From Pegoplata infirma (lineage: Eukaryota > Arthropoda > Insecta > Diptera > Anthomyiidae), in the NCBI GenBank assembly GCA_963921195.1, contig OY992537.1:182172065-182236064 (forward strand): a DNA stretch of 64,000 bases. The letters are read 5' to 3'. Positions 20,611-30,150 of this stretch are shown here, piece after piece. Positions within the stretch are counted from its first letter, which is position 1; every line of letters starts with the position of its first letter. Position numbers and translations under genes: made by a program. The notes under the pieces were generated by a model. The model was given only the letters and a program-made list of their open reading frames with translations, had not been told where the DNA came from and searched no databases.

Positions 20611-21978
20611 CACTCAAAATAATACATTAGTAGATTTACAAATTTTTATACCCTCCAACTACAGTATGGGGGTATACTCACTTTGTCATTCCGTGTGTAA
20701 CGCATCAAAATATCGGTCTGGGACCCCATAAAGTATATATATTATTGATCAGTGATCGATTCTAAGACATTTTAGCGATGTCCGTCCGTCCGTCCGTCCG
20801 TCTGTAGTTAACACGATGCAGTCCAAAATAAAATAGCTAGACCCTTCAAGTTTGGCACAAATATGTCTTATGTTCCTAGGCAGGTTAAGTTCGGAAATTG
20901 GCCAAATCGGACCAGGGGGAAAAAAGTTCCCCCTTGAAGAACTAAACCAACCTCTAAAAAAATACACTTTTTTACATGTTTTTTTTGTATTTTTGTTAAT
21001 TAAATGAAACATTTGGTATATTTATTGCTATGGGAAGGTGTTCTCAACGTCCCCTACTGATCCTATCAACCCCCCCCCCCCAAAAAAAAAGAAACGCCCT
21101 TGACAAATTTTTGTTTTTAATTTTTTTTTACATTTTGGAGGGTATAATAGATTCGGCACAGCCGAATTTAACACTCTCACTTGTTTTTTTTGCTAATGCT
21201 AGTAAGCTAACCTTTAGCAAATTTTAAGTTAAGATTATCATGCTAACAAAAATATCTTGTAAACTTCATTTAGCGCATTAGCAATTGTAAACAAAATTTG
21301 AACTAATTTTTTTTTTGCTAAATTTAAAATTGACTTGACCAGATTTTTACAAGCTTTTTTGCTAATATTAACAAAAATGAATTACATTTTTTTTTTTAAG
21401 AAAACTTAAAATGGCGCCTTCTCGAAACAAAGCCAGATGTAGCAAAATATAGGCCATTTTTGGTTCTCAGACTCACCATAGTATCGCCGGTCCTCTTCAC
21501 ATGCGTGGACCCTAATGGGTCCTAACTTTGGATCCAAAAAAGTTAGCATTCCCGAAAATTTTAAAATGCTCATATCTCGGTAAATATTACCAACACAACA
21601 AAAAATCCAAAAGCATTTCTGTAGCTCTGAACACATAAAACAAGACCGCAAAATAACCAAAAGCTCTCCGAGTAATATTTTTGAAGTAATTGAGTTTTTT
21701 AATTCTCAAAAACTAAGCAAGGTAGAGCGAAACGGTTTTTGTATCAAAAACTATGACGATTTTCAAGGAACCCAACTAGGTCCGAACCTAATGGGGTCCG
21801 AACCCAATGGGGTCCTCAAATGTGTATGAACTAAGTTGAAATAAAAATTTTCAGTTTACTAATTTTTGGCAAAACAGTTTTGCTAACTTTACCAAAAAAA
21901 TTGTGGGTTCAAAATCAGCAAATTTTCTTGTAGGCTTACAAGCTTTTTTTGCTAACATTACAGTTTTTTTTTTGAGTG
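20611..21978 (-). mobile_element. TIR element family G, inverted copy with nested INE-1-like element
   Basis: The ends are CACTCAAAATAATACATTAG and TACAGTTTTTTTTTTGAGTG, flanked by TG on both sides. Removal restores the LINE X site 'gccattg|gaaaacgatgg', equal to the other copy apart from one base. It is the reverse complement of 11206-11968, with the INE-1-like element (20646-21183) inserted near its left end. The GGGTCC block lies at 21480-21850. Confidence 0.8.
20646..21183 (+). mobile_element. INE-1/DINE-1-like element, compact copy
   Basis: It begins 'TATACCCTCCAACTACAG', has 'GGGACCCCATAAAGTATATA', then GTCCGTCCGTCCGTCCGTCTG-type microsatellite (20780-20802), and ends 'GGAGGGTATAATAG'. 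A terminal hairpin 'attcggcacagccgaat' (21151-21167) and 'ctctcacttg' follow. The small hairpin just inside the 3' end is typical of Helitron/Helentron-derived repeats. Confidence 0.8.
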
Positions 21979-22603
21979 TGGAAAACGATGGGGTCTTAGC
22001 CCTCAAGTCGATCATTGGATCTATACACTATATAGATCCAATGCTGTATGGAATCATTGTCTGGTGGCCTGGTTTATATACAAAAGCGAACTGTGTCTTT
22101 ATCACGAAGGCTGCAGAGAATTACAAAGCCGATGAGCCTGCAAGACTGGGAACTACCTTACAGGTTCCAATAGAATTGGAATGTGTTGGTATGCCTCTAG
22201 AAACTTGCAAGCAAAACCAACGGCTGTTTCGCGACAGAGACTAATCAAAGATGGGCAAATAGATGGACGTGTGAGACAAGACGACTGATTTGGCCTTCTC
22301 TTAATCAGGGTCACAGGGGCACAAGTGAGCGGAGAGATTTTAACTGTGGTTGCTAAAATTACTAGGGAAGCACGCAGAGCGGTTAAATGTGCCGTCGAAT
22401 GACCTTTGTTGGAGTTGCATTGATGAAGAGGAGTTGGAAACTATCGAACACTTTATCTGCCATGGCCCGGCACTTTCTGGTCAGAGACTTGCTTCACTGG
22501 GATCTAGGGAGCTGCACCATCTTTCTGATTTGTCGGATGTCAAAATTCAATATCTAAGGAGTTTCATAAGAAGCTCAAATTGGTTTAACGACAGGGAATA
22601 GTA
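21979..22603 (+). pseudogene. LINE X ORF2: thumb remnant, RNase H tail and CCHC knuckle
   Basis: It resumes with 'GKRWGLSPQVDHWIYT', then has a large deletion that fuses the thumb to the end of RNase H: 'SRRLQRITK' against 'HRNIPGNCKADELARLG' in copy 2. 'TTLQVPIELECVGMPLETCK' and a knuckle 'CWSCIDEEELETIEHFICH' are in two frames. Multiple frameshifts are present. A 3' UTR of about 100 bp follows. Confidence 0.75.
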
Positions 22604-22759
22604 AGGAAACCTATAACAGTCCCGTGGTATCACATTGGACCTCAGAGTCTACGTGTGTTGACGTGAATCGTCAGCAGCCACTTACAAACTTACCTAACCA
22701 AACCAGATGTTATTAAAATTTTGTTTTTGTTGCCGAATAAATTATGTAATAACAAGCAA

Positions 22760-22924
22760 TACTTACTTGAGTATAACCAAGTTTTGTTGACAAATAATGG
22801 TGTGGAGCCAGATGCCACCATTATCGCTAAGGGGCGAAAAATTAAGGTGTACAAGTTGCTACTCGCCGCAGCCAGCCCGTATTTGCGGGAACTAATAGAA
22901 AGCGTACAGACAGCAGTGGAATGA
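22760..22924 (+). pseudogene. BTB/POZ domain N-terminal half
   Basis: The frame reads 'YLLEYNQVLLTNNGVEPDAT', 'IIAKGRKIKVYKLLLAAASPYLREL'-type sequence (given in part), then TGA. This matches the start of a BTB domain: the 'D.t....g..i.vHk.lLaa.SpYlreL' pattern, with Tyr where His is usual. The second half (27621-27737) is on the same strand 4.7 kb away, and the roughly 20 residues that should link them are not visible. GT dinucleotides at 22904 ('AAAGCGTACAG') and 22939 ('CAAGTATGAA') could be splice donors. It is either a real host gene with TE-filled introns or a broken copy; I cannot decide. Confidence 0.5.
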
Positions 22925-23285
22925 ATGCTAATTGTTCAAGTATGAACATGGTATTAACAATGTTTGTATTTCCTAAAATAATAACACCGCTCAACAGTCA
23001 TTTTCCGGTTTGAATTCTGGTGATCAATTTTAGTAGACTTTGGTATCCTGATTCCAAATCTGTACTCCAAAATTTTCCATCACGTCCAGATTTTTAGTTA
23101 TTCACGGTTAAAAATGCGAAAAATTAAGATTTTTGCATTATTTGAAAGCCTACAGCAGCCATTGAGTGGAATACAGTCTGGTATAAAGCGAAAAAGTATA
23201 ATTTGTATTTGGTCTCCAACATAGAAAACAATTTTTTAGTTAGTTAAAATTAGTTTTGTCTCAATCGGGTCTCTTATTCAATCTT

Positions 23286-23310
23286 TAACATTTTGGTCCT
23301 TCGACAGTGA
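23286..23310 (+). promoter_or_regulatory. BEL/Pao-type primer-binding region
   Basis: 'ACATTTTGGTCCTTCGACAG' follows a likely LTR end ('ctttaaca'). The 'TTTGGTCCTTC' phrase recurs at 25207-25218 and, on the minus strand, at 27159-27169, in each case at an LTR/internal junction of BEL/Pao-like elements. Confidence 0.5.
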
Positions 23311-23384
23311 AAGTAACCTTTTTACAGTTCAATTTCTTCGAAATAAAAAAAAAAAATTATTTTTATAAAAAAAAAACTTTAAAA

Positions 23385-24113
23385 ATGTCTGATCGTGCTA
23401 CGCTTTACAAATCTCAGAAGCAACTTGAAGCTGAAGTTGCAGCTATCTACAGTAAAGTTGAGCAAAAAGGCATTCGTTTGAGTTCATCAGAAGATATACT
23501 GGCCAACCTCAGCAAATTAAGGGAGACCTACTCATTAAACCATCGTAAACTCCTTGCGCATGAAGTAAACACGGATCCGTATTTCACCCGAAAAAGTCTT
23601 CAAATTATGGAAGACATAGTGGTAAAAACCAGAAATATGATAAAAGATCTACTGGCAAGTACTGCACCACAGGGGCTGCAGGAACCCAGCAACAACCACA
23701 AGTATTGCACCACAGGGGGCTGCAGGAACCCAGCAAAAATCACTGGCAAGTACTGAACCACAGGGGGCTGCAGGAACCCACCAACAATCACTGGCAACTA
23801 CTGCACCACAGGGGGCTGCAGGAACCCAGCATCTTTCACTGGCTAATACTGCACCACAGGTTGCTGCAGGAACCCAGCATCTTTCACTGGCTAATACTGC
23901 ACCACAGGGGGCTGCAGGAACCCAGAATCATACAAGTCTGCAAAATATGGAAGACTTTGTGGTAACAACGAAAAATCTTATTCATCATACACTGGCAAGT
24001 ACTGCGCCACAGGGGGCTGCAGGAACCCAGTATCAATCACTGGCAAGTACTGCAACAAATGGAGCTGCACAAACCCAGCAACAAATTCTAACAAATACTA
24101 AACTCATTGAACT
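23385..24113 (+). pseudogene. BEL/Pao-like gag with Q-rich tandem repeats, frameshifted
   Basis: It starts 'MSDRATLYKSQKQLEAEVAA', about 90 bp after the primer-binding phrase, and has an alpha-helical N-terminal part of about 90 residues. From 23655 it has seven to eight copies of a roughly 57-bp unit encoding 'LASTAPQGAAGTQQQS'-type repeats. Two lesions put the repeats out of frame with the start: four G instead of five at 23672-23675, and a 4-base deletion near 23696-23703. After the MITE at 24115 the frame continues for 15 codons ('LEEKFQRHYIWQ') to TAG at about 24959. Gag identity rests on position after the primer site; no CCHC knuckle is seen. Confidence 0.5.
23655..24080 (+). repeat. 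Coding tandem repeat, about 57-bp unit
   Basis: The unit is 'actgcaccacagggggctgc' followed by 'aggaacccagcaacaatcac' and 'tggcaagt'. Copies start near 23661, 23705, 23752, 23800, 23848, 23896, 23999 and 24044 (last one divergent). A segment of about 50 bp (23935-23985), itself a partial repeat of 23593-23645 ('aaatatggaaga'), is interposed. Confidence 0.8.
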
Positions 24114-24114
24114 A

Positions 24115-24911
24115 CACAGAAAGAAATAAAAAAAAAATTTGAGTAAATTTTTAATACTATTGAGTAAAAAATTACTCAATTTTCCACCAGTAAACGATTT
24201 AATAGTATTGAGTAAATTTTTAATAAAAATTTATTAAATGTTTGCCAAAAAAATTTGAGTAAATTTTTAATTGACACTATTAAGTGCAGGAACAGAACAA
24301 GAATCACCACCTTTTAAAAACAGAACAAGTTTTATTTCACATCGGCGCCGGCCACCGGTTTAATCTGCCAAACCGTATGGAAAAAGTCGTGCCGGGCTTA
24401 TTCTGTTTCTACTTTAAAAAAAACAAAGTTTAAAAAAATTTCATATTTTTTTACAAAAAAAAAAAACATGTTTTTTCAAACTTTACCAAATATATTTTTG
24501 TCTTAGGGCCGATAACACAAACGAACTAACCGGAAGATAAATTGGGTTTAGTGCTAACCGGAGGTTATAGATGTCAAATTTGTATGGGACTAACCGGAGG
24601 TTAAGTTAACTTTGATTTAACTGGATATTGTGTTAACCGTACTTAAAGACATAAAAAATTTTTATAAATATGATAACAAACTTTCATGTATATATACAAA
24701 AAACTATAAACTAAACGAGAATTAAAAAAAACTAAGAAAATTCCAAAAAAAAATTAAAAAAGCTATTAAATTCTTATTAAATTATTTACTCAATTTGTTT
24801 TTAAATTTTTGAGTAAATTTTTAATTGCGTCAATTAAAAAATTACTCAAAACTTTTTTTAAATTTAAACAAGTGATTACTCAAATTGTTTTTCCCCATAT
24901 TTTTTTCTGTG
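24115..24911. mobile_element. TA-TSD TIR element that truncates the gag frame
   Basis: The ends are CACAGAAAGAAATAAAAAAA and CCATATTTTTTTCTGTG, flanked by TA at 24113-24114 and 24912-24913. The interior is rich in 'gagtaaatttttaat' and its complement. The left end supplies the TAA that now ends the gag frame. 24280-24620 contains a small inverted repeat ('aaccgga' words) that may be a second nested element. Confidence 0.8.
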
Positions 24912-25053
24912 TACTAGAAGAAAAATTTCAGCGACATTACATATGGCAAGCGCATGTGTAGCAATAAAGAGTCCTATTACCTACTGCATAGTAAAACAGA
25001 AAAACCAACATCTGTAGCAGACTAATGAAAAGGTCGCACACAGATAAGAGTCA

Positions 25054-25208
25054 CATGCAAAGATAAACCATAATCACGTAGTCTAGTTTAGTTTTAAGAT
25101 TTTTATAAATTTTTAGTTCTTAAGGTTTTTATTATTATTCAATAAATTAGTATCTTACAAATGCTCACACGTAAAAGGTTTGTTTTTCCTAAATTCAAAT
25201 CTTTTACA
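25054..25208 (+). repeat. LTR, left copy (BEL/Pao-like)
   Basis: From 'CATGCAAAGATAAACCATAA' to 'AAATCTTTTACA' it is nearly identical to 26990-27140. It contains 'TTCAATAAATTAG' (a likely poly(A) signal AATAAA) and ends in CA just before TTTTGGTCCTTCTAACCGG. The true left edge may lie further upstream. Confidence 0.75.
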
Positions 25209-25832
25209 TTTTGGTCCTTCTAACCGGATTGTGACATGGATAACGGTCCATCACTGAAAATCCGAATTATTTAATTCATTTGAAAAGGTGTATTTGATTG
25301 CATCAAAAGAAGGTGTCTTTAATGGCTTATTTAAAGAAGGAGCAGCAGAATAACAAAGAAAGTTATCGTTGAGGTCATAAAATGAAATGAGCTCAATTAA
25401 GATGGGCGAAGCTGAAGATCTAAAAAGGGGGTTTTATCAGCTGTTGGTAAAATAAATAGTGCCAAATTGATGAAGTGAATGTAAATATCTTCTCAACGCC
25501 AAGTTTCCAGCAGGAGGCATTGGCGTAGATAGCCCTGTCTGGGGGGGGCTTAGCCCCCCCCAGAATAATTTTAGCCCCCCCCAGAATTTTAATCATTCAC
25601 AATTTTTTTTTTAATAATTTAATGATTTCGTTAATTTTTGCAACAATAAATAATAATATGATGTGAGTCTTTAGGACTCGTTATGATTATTCAATGAGTC
25701 TTAAGACTCGTAATGATTTTTATATAAGATCTAATAGTTTTTCCCATTGAAAAATAGTCTGGATTATTGAAAAAAAGTTTTTATATGAATCTGAAGTTTT
25801 TTTCAGTAATAAAAACTTTACCGAATCTTATA

Positions 25833-25968
25833 CCCTATTCACACGTACAGTTTTAAATCGTTTTTAGCAGCAATATTTTTAGCACTTCTTTATTCTATTA
25901 CAGTATATTGACAGAAAATGCTAAAAACAATTGCTAAAAACGGTTAAAAATTGTACGTGTGAATAGGG
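25833..25968. mobile_element. 136-bp MITE, TA duplication
   Basis: The ends are CCCTATTCACACGTACA (and complement TGTACGTGTGAATAGGG), flanked by TA on both sides. The arms are about 40 bp with one or two mismatches. Confidence 0.75.
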
Positions 25969-26039
25969 TATTAGGGTTTTACCTTCAGGAAAACGTTTCA
26001 ATTTCTTTGATTTAAAAAAGTTTCTAAATTCTAAAGGTA

Positions 26040-26177
26040 CCTACAGACGACGCAATATTATGCACAATATTTTTGACGTTTACCCACAAATGGCATACAT
26101 AAAAATACTGTATAAAATATTGTACTGAAAAAAATACATGCAGATTGTGCATAATATTGAATCGTCTGTAGAGGCCT
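26040..26177. mobile_element. Short palindromic MITE
   Basis: The arms are CTACAGACGACGCAATATTA and the complement TAATATTGAATCGTCTGTAG, about 28 bp each with small differences. The duplication is not clear. Confidence 0.6.
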
Positions 26178-26989
26178 TAAGGGGTTTTTTTAAAGACAAA
26201 AGTTATTGAAAGAGAGAATCTGAGAATTTTGACTAATAATCATCAACATTTGCAATCATCAGAACTTTTTCTTGAAAAAAATCATAGTAATGATTTTACT
26301 ATAGGAAAAACACTAAAAATCTTTCATTCTCAAAACATATGTAGGAGTTTTAAATTTCCAAAAAATCTACAGAATCAAAATTAAAAAAAAAATATGAATT
26401 TTTAACCGCTTTCGGGCGGCATTCGTTTCTAGGACACCTAGACCCATGTTAAAGGGAACGCTTCAGGAATAGGACTGAGTTTTTCTATAAAAAAAAAAAA
26501 TTTAAAAAAATCTAGGAGGGGCTTTAGCCCCCCCCCCAGAAATGTTGGCTTCCTACGCCAATGGCAGGAGGTAATGAAATGTAAGTTGGCTGTGGTTTAT
26601 AGTAGATATTAGATTAAAACTACTATAAATGGGAACTTAATTCAATGTATCAATCAGAGTATGATACAATTGAAGAAGATTACAAAATAATACAAAAAGA
26701 GTATTATGAGATACTGGAGGCAATTTTAGAGCGGGAAGACAACCGTCTAATTTATCGGCCAAATGCTGTATTGGAATGCATTTCGGCACAAGAGGTTGCA
26801 CAAGTTAAGGATGTAGCAAAAATGCAACAAATTTCAGAGGTGAGCGATGCTGCAGAAGCTCAAGAAGTCTCAAAGGCACGTAAAGTGCTTCAATTAACAA
26901 GCTCTGAAAACAAACAATCAACAGAAGTAGAAATGATGCCAGTAATTTTAACATCACAATCACTTAAAGAATATAATAACTGTGGCGTC

Positions 26990-27140
26990 CATGCAAAGAT
27001 AAACCATAATCACGTAGTCTAGTTTAGTTTTAAGATTTTTATATTTAGTTCTTAAGGTTTTTATTTTTATTCAATAAATTAGTATCTTACAAATGCTCAC
27101 ACGTAAAAGGTTTGTTTTTCCTAAATTCAAATCTTTTACA
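26990..27140 (+). repeat. LTR, right copy (BEL/Pao-like)
   Basis: It is a direct repeat of 25054-25208 with a few indels (for example 'tttttatattta' against 'tttttataaattttta'). 'TGTGGCGTC' just upstream (26981) could be the true start, giving a TG...CA terminus. Confidence 0.75.
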
Positions 27141-27146
27141 AATTAG

Positions 27147-27546
27147 TTTTAATCCGGTTCGAAGGACCAAAATTTATAGTTTAACCGATGATTTTAACAT
27201 TTAAACAATACTCATTGAGTATTTGTAGGATACTGTTGATCTTGTTCCGCTATTTTTATTTGCCGAAATATTTTTTCAACATCAGCTGAAATTACGTATC
27301 TCCAGCTCCTCCATTTAGCGATTACATCAAAGATGTCCTTTTGTATTTTAGGACCCACTTGCAGTATGTCATTGAGACTTTTTCCGTTAGATGATTTGCA
27401 TGATGCATCAAATACTACCCGAACCTTAGTTGTGATGCTGCTCTCTCGGAATACCGCTTGATGTGGTAGGTAGTATTTGCCTTGATGTTTTGTTGGCACT
27501 TGTTCCATGTGACCCATGGAAATATATTCATTGATGAACTCCACAT
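27147..27546 (-). pseudogene. BEL/Pao reverse-transcriptase fragment next to an LTR-type junction
   Basis: The minus-strand frame (27212-27544) reads 'YYLPHQAVFRESSITTKVRV', 'VFDASCKSSNGKSLNDILQV' and 'GPKIQKDIFDVIAKW', then 'YVISADVEKIFRQIKIAEQDQ'. This is the fingers and motif A region ('isADieKmfrqI') of BEL/Pao RT. The first catalytic Asp (SAD) is present; the YVDD region is missing. 'TTTGGTCCTTCGAACCGG' on the same strand at about 27152-27169 shows that an LTR/primer junction lies just downstream, so the fragment is a deletion product. Confidence 0.75.
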
Positions 27547-27620
27547 CTTGAAGACAACCGTTTTATTAATTGTTAAAAAAAACTTGTTAACGTTTTTGTT
27601 ATATTTTTTTTATTTTAAGA

Positions 27621-27737
27621 TGAAATCATAAAAGATATAGTAAGATTTGTGTACACGGGTGAGATATGTGTAGCAGCGAGTAAGATTGCTAAATTTGTTA
27701 CTGCGTATACAGATCTACAAACAGATTGTGCCATAAG
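27621..27737 (+). pseudogene. BTB/POZ domain C-terminal half, exon-like
   Basis: The frame reads 'EIIKDIVRFVYTGEICVAAS' and 'KIAKFVTAYTDLQTDC', the helices around the 'fl.fiYtGei' motif of BTB domains. It is preceded by a pyrimidine-rich tract ending 'TTTTATTTTAAG' (splice-acceptor-like) and followed by 'CATAA|GTAAGATT' (donor-like). The exon boundaries and lack of stops suggest a genuine exon of the same gene as 22760-22924. Confidence 0.5.
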
Positions 27738-28099
27738 TAAGATTTGTTTGATAAGTAAGCTAATAAAAACTAATAACTACATATTTATAAAATAGAAACA
27801 ACGCAATATAAGAAAGATATGCTCCAACAACAACATTTTTAAAAACAAAATTTACAAAAAATAAATTAATAAACCCTACAACAATCACTGCTATAACAAC
27901 AGCAACAAAACCAACAACCACATCAGCAACAATAACAGTACCATCAACAACAACTACATCCGCGATCCTACCTGCAATCTGGTCTATGCCCCGGAATCGA
28001 CGGAAGGGTTCAACCCATGCCCAAGTACTGCAATCCCCCCAACACAGGATCACAAGTACGTATAACTCACCCTATCACTTCAACTCCTTCCTTTCCATC

Positions 28100-28500
28100 T
28101 ATCCGTTTTGTTTTTCCCCTAACTGAGCATCCAACACCATCCTGCCTACTTAGCCTTATCCTACTCTGTGCCGGAAAGAAACCCTGGTCCCAAGATCTAT
28201 ACGTGTCCGATATGTCACTTGAGTATCACGAGAAAAGACCCCTCCGTACTTTGCTACGAATGCGAAGAATGGGTCTATCTACACTGCTCAAGACTCAGGT
28301 CACAAGTGAGCACAACACATATTACAACTGCACAAACTGTAGAGTCCCCCACATACCAACGACCTCAAACGTTACGAACAAATCCACAGCACAACACCTG
28401 CACACATGACCCCATGCACCCCGTCGATGGTTGGAACGACCCATACCCCGACGCTGGACCAACCACCAACAAGAAACAGCTGCAATAATGCACGTCAACA
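28100..28500 (+). pseudogene. LINE Z PHD finger with 2A-like relic upstream
   Basis: In one frame 'LLSLILLCAG' (28143-28175) is followed, one frame over, by 'ERNPGPKIYTCPICHL'. E-x-N-P-G-P is the core of 2A-type ribosome-skipping peptides (D-V/I-E-x-N-P-G-P), which are known in some LINEs. The PHD finger has C-x2-C (28204-28215), C-x2-C (28252-28263) and H-C (28282-28287), with Tyr at the usual His position. The last C-x2-C ('YNCTNC', 28323-28340) lies in the other frame. A frameshift before and another after the finger make it a pseudogene. Confidence 0.6.
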
Positions 28501-30150
28501 AAGGACGTCCGGTTTTTGGATCCTGCAATGGAAATGTAAAGGCTTAAGTAGGAAGATAACAGTAGTCACAGACTTCATGGAAAGAAAAAAAAAAAACATT
28601 AAAATCGCCGCACTACCGGAGACGAAACTGTCCACCAGAAATGCCCTAAGTAGATCTTCATTAGAGTTTTTCTTTTCCCGGACTTTTTCATTTCCCGGGA
28701 AAGCGGGATTCATTTTTAAATTTCCCGGGATCCCGGGAATTCCCGCAAAAACTAAAAACCCAATTTTTTTGTCAAAACAATATATAAAAAACCTTCTGAA
28801 TGCGATCACACTATTTATAATGTTTATTAACACCATAAAAATCTTATTTAGTACCTTAAAAAAATAAGTTTCGAGAAAAAAAGAACAATTTTTGTTATAC
28901 AGTTTTTACAAAAAAACCGTCGAAATGTGTCGAAGTCTAATAAAAGTATTCTTAAGGGAATATGTTAGTAGTATTTTACATCGCTTTATCTGTTTTAATA
29001 ATACAAATTCATCATTTATTCAAGTTCATTTCAGTTCATTTTTACAATTGGTTCTCTACGCTTTGCCTCTAAAACACAATGGAACTTATTCACAGGAATC
29101 TCTCAATTATGTCTCTGAAACTGAATGTAAATGTTTCAAAGACACGAAATTATAAAAAAAATTTATCCCAAAAAATTATTAAAAAAATTAAAAATTCAGG
29201 TTTCTAGAAGAAAAACCCGTTAATTTCAGAGTCATTCCTTACACAGATTTTATGTATATCAGTTTATCGATTTAAAAAGAATCATGTCCAGAGACATAAA
29301 TATTTTCTATAGAAACAAATAATCATGCTGCACATTTTTCTTATACAGGTCTCAGAAATAACATTTCTCAGCTTCTGAAAAAACTATCAGGTTCTGATAA
29401 TTATATCCTATCGAAGATTTAGATATTGTGAGACATTTTTCATTTCGTAAGTCTCAGATTTTATGACATTTTTTAGGTCTTTCATGGAAAATTTTTTGGG
29501 CACACCTGGTCCCTGCGTACGTTTCTGCCAACAATTATCAAGAATTTTAATCAAATCTCTAAAAAATTACATACAAAATAATGAATAGAAGTCGAAAAAT
29601 CAACAATTTTAAAGAAACGAAAATTCCCGGGAATTCCCGCTCTATTTCCCGGGATTTCGGGATCAAAAATTTACGGGAATTCCCGTCCCGGGAATTCCCG
29701 TGAAAAACTCTAATCTTCATGCTACTCTGCTCTGAGGCACGACAGAGAAAGAAACGCTGGTGGAGGTATCGACTTTCTGATCCACGAATCCGTAACGTTT
29801 ACCCCAATCCCGATTGCCTCAACGGGCCCGCACCCAGAGATACAGAGTATATCGGTAACGTATATATCCCATCAGAGACTGCATGCCGCATTGGATATAC
29901 TCCGGTAATATCGCCATATTTTACGGGCTCCAGCACCATCACACTACGCGATTTCAACGCCCACCACGTAAGCTGGCACTCCCACCTGGGCTGTGATAGA
30001 CGGGGAGAATCCATCTCCGTCCAAGTGGAAAACACCTACTTCAGCATCATTAACGAAGATCATCACATACATGCCGCAGTTCCCCTGACGTCACCATAGT
30101 CAGCGCCGATCTTCTCATGTACCTCGACTGGCATGCTGAAATAGCTTTAA
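28500..30150 (+). pseudogene. LINE Z APE-type endonuclease, split by hAT
   Basis: Left part: 'SGFWILQWKCKGLSRKITVV' and 'KIAALPETKLSTRNA' (the conserved Q/P-E-T block). Right part after 29721: 'RQRKKRW', 'GGIDFLIHESVTFTP', 'SISVTYIPSET', and 'LRDFNAHHVSWHS' (catalytic G-D-F-N-A-H, here R-D-F). Several frameshifts occur, and an A-run at 28586-28594 is expanded. Confidence 0.7.
28662..29712. mobile_element. hAT-like element C, 8-bp TSD
   Basis: The ends TAGAGTTTTTC and GAAAAACTCTA fit the hAT terminal consensus YARNG. The flanking direct repeats are ATCTTCAT at 28654-28661 and 29713-29720. Next to both ends are 'cccgggaattcccg' palindrome clusters. The interior has no transposase. A second copy in opposite orientation is at 60508-61975. 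Confidence 0.8.

Larger units (their letters stand above)
13735..22710 (+). mobile_element. LINE X copy 1, internally deleted and triply interrupted
   Basis: The 5' edge 'GTTGACAAGTGTGGACGTGT' runs only to about 13824 and then joins the endonuclease region directly, so ORF1 and the start of ORF2 (over 2 kb) are missing. Coding pieces continue at 13826-14626, 19112-19625, 20090-20610 and 21979-22603, then a 3' UTR colinear with 42104-42290 and a 3' end 'cttacctaaccaaacc' near 22706. The three gaps are insertions at 14627-19111, 19626-20089 and 20611-21978. Order and orientation of pieces match the minus-strand copy at 42104-51460. Confidence 0.85.
25518..26562. mobile_element. hAT-like element with G-tract/C-tract ends, 8-bp TSD
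   Basis: The ends are CATTGGCGTAG and CTACGCCAATG, flanked by GCAGGAGG at 25510-25517 and 26563-26570. Inside the left end is 'ctggggggggcttagccccc', with the mirror near the right end. 8-bp duplications and CA(t/g)(t/g)GGCGTAG ends fit the hAT superfamily. No transposase is seen. It carries two nested mini-elements (25833-25968 and 26040-26177). Confidence 0.75.
25209..26989 (+). mobile_element. BEL/Pao-like internal region, non-autonomous
   Basis: It lies between two direct LTR copies. After the primer-binding phrase there is about 300 bp without an ORF, then a hAT-like insertion (25518-26562), then a 125-codon frame (26645-27022). That frame reads 'MYQSEYDTIEEDYKIIQKEY' and continues acidic and helical, resembling a gag piece, and it runs into the right LTR. 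No protease, RT or integrase is present, so mobility would depend on a full-length relative. Confidence 0.6.

Noticed and set aside
27760..28053. 97-codon minus-strand Val-rich frame
   Set aside because: It is the antisense of the CAA/ACA-rich 5' part of LINE Z; low complexity.
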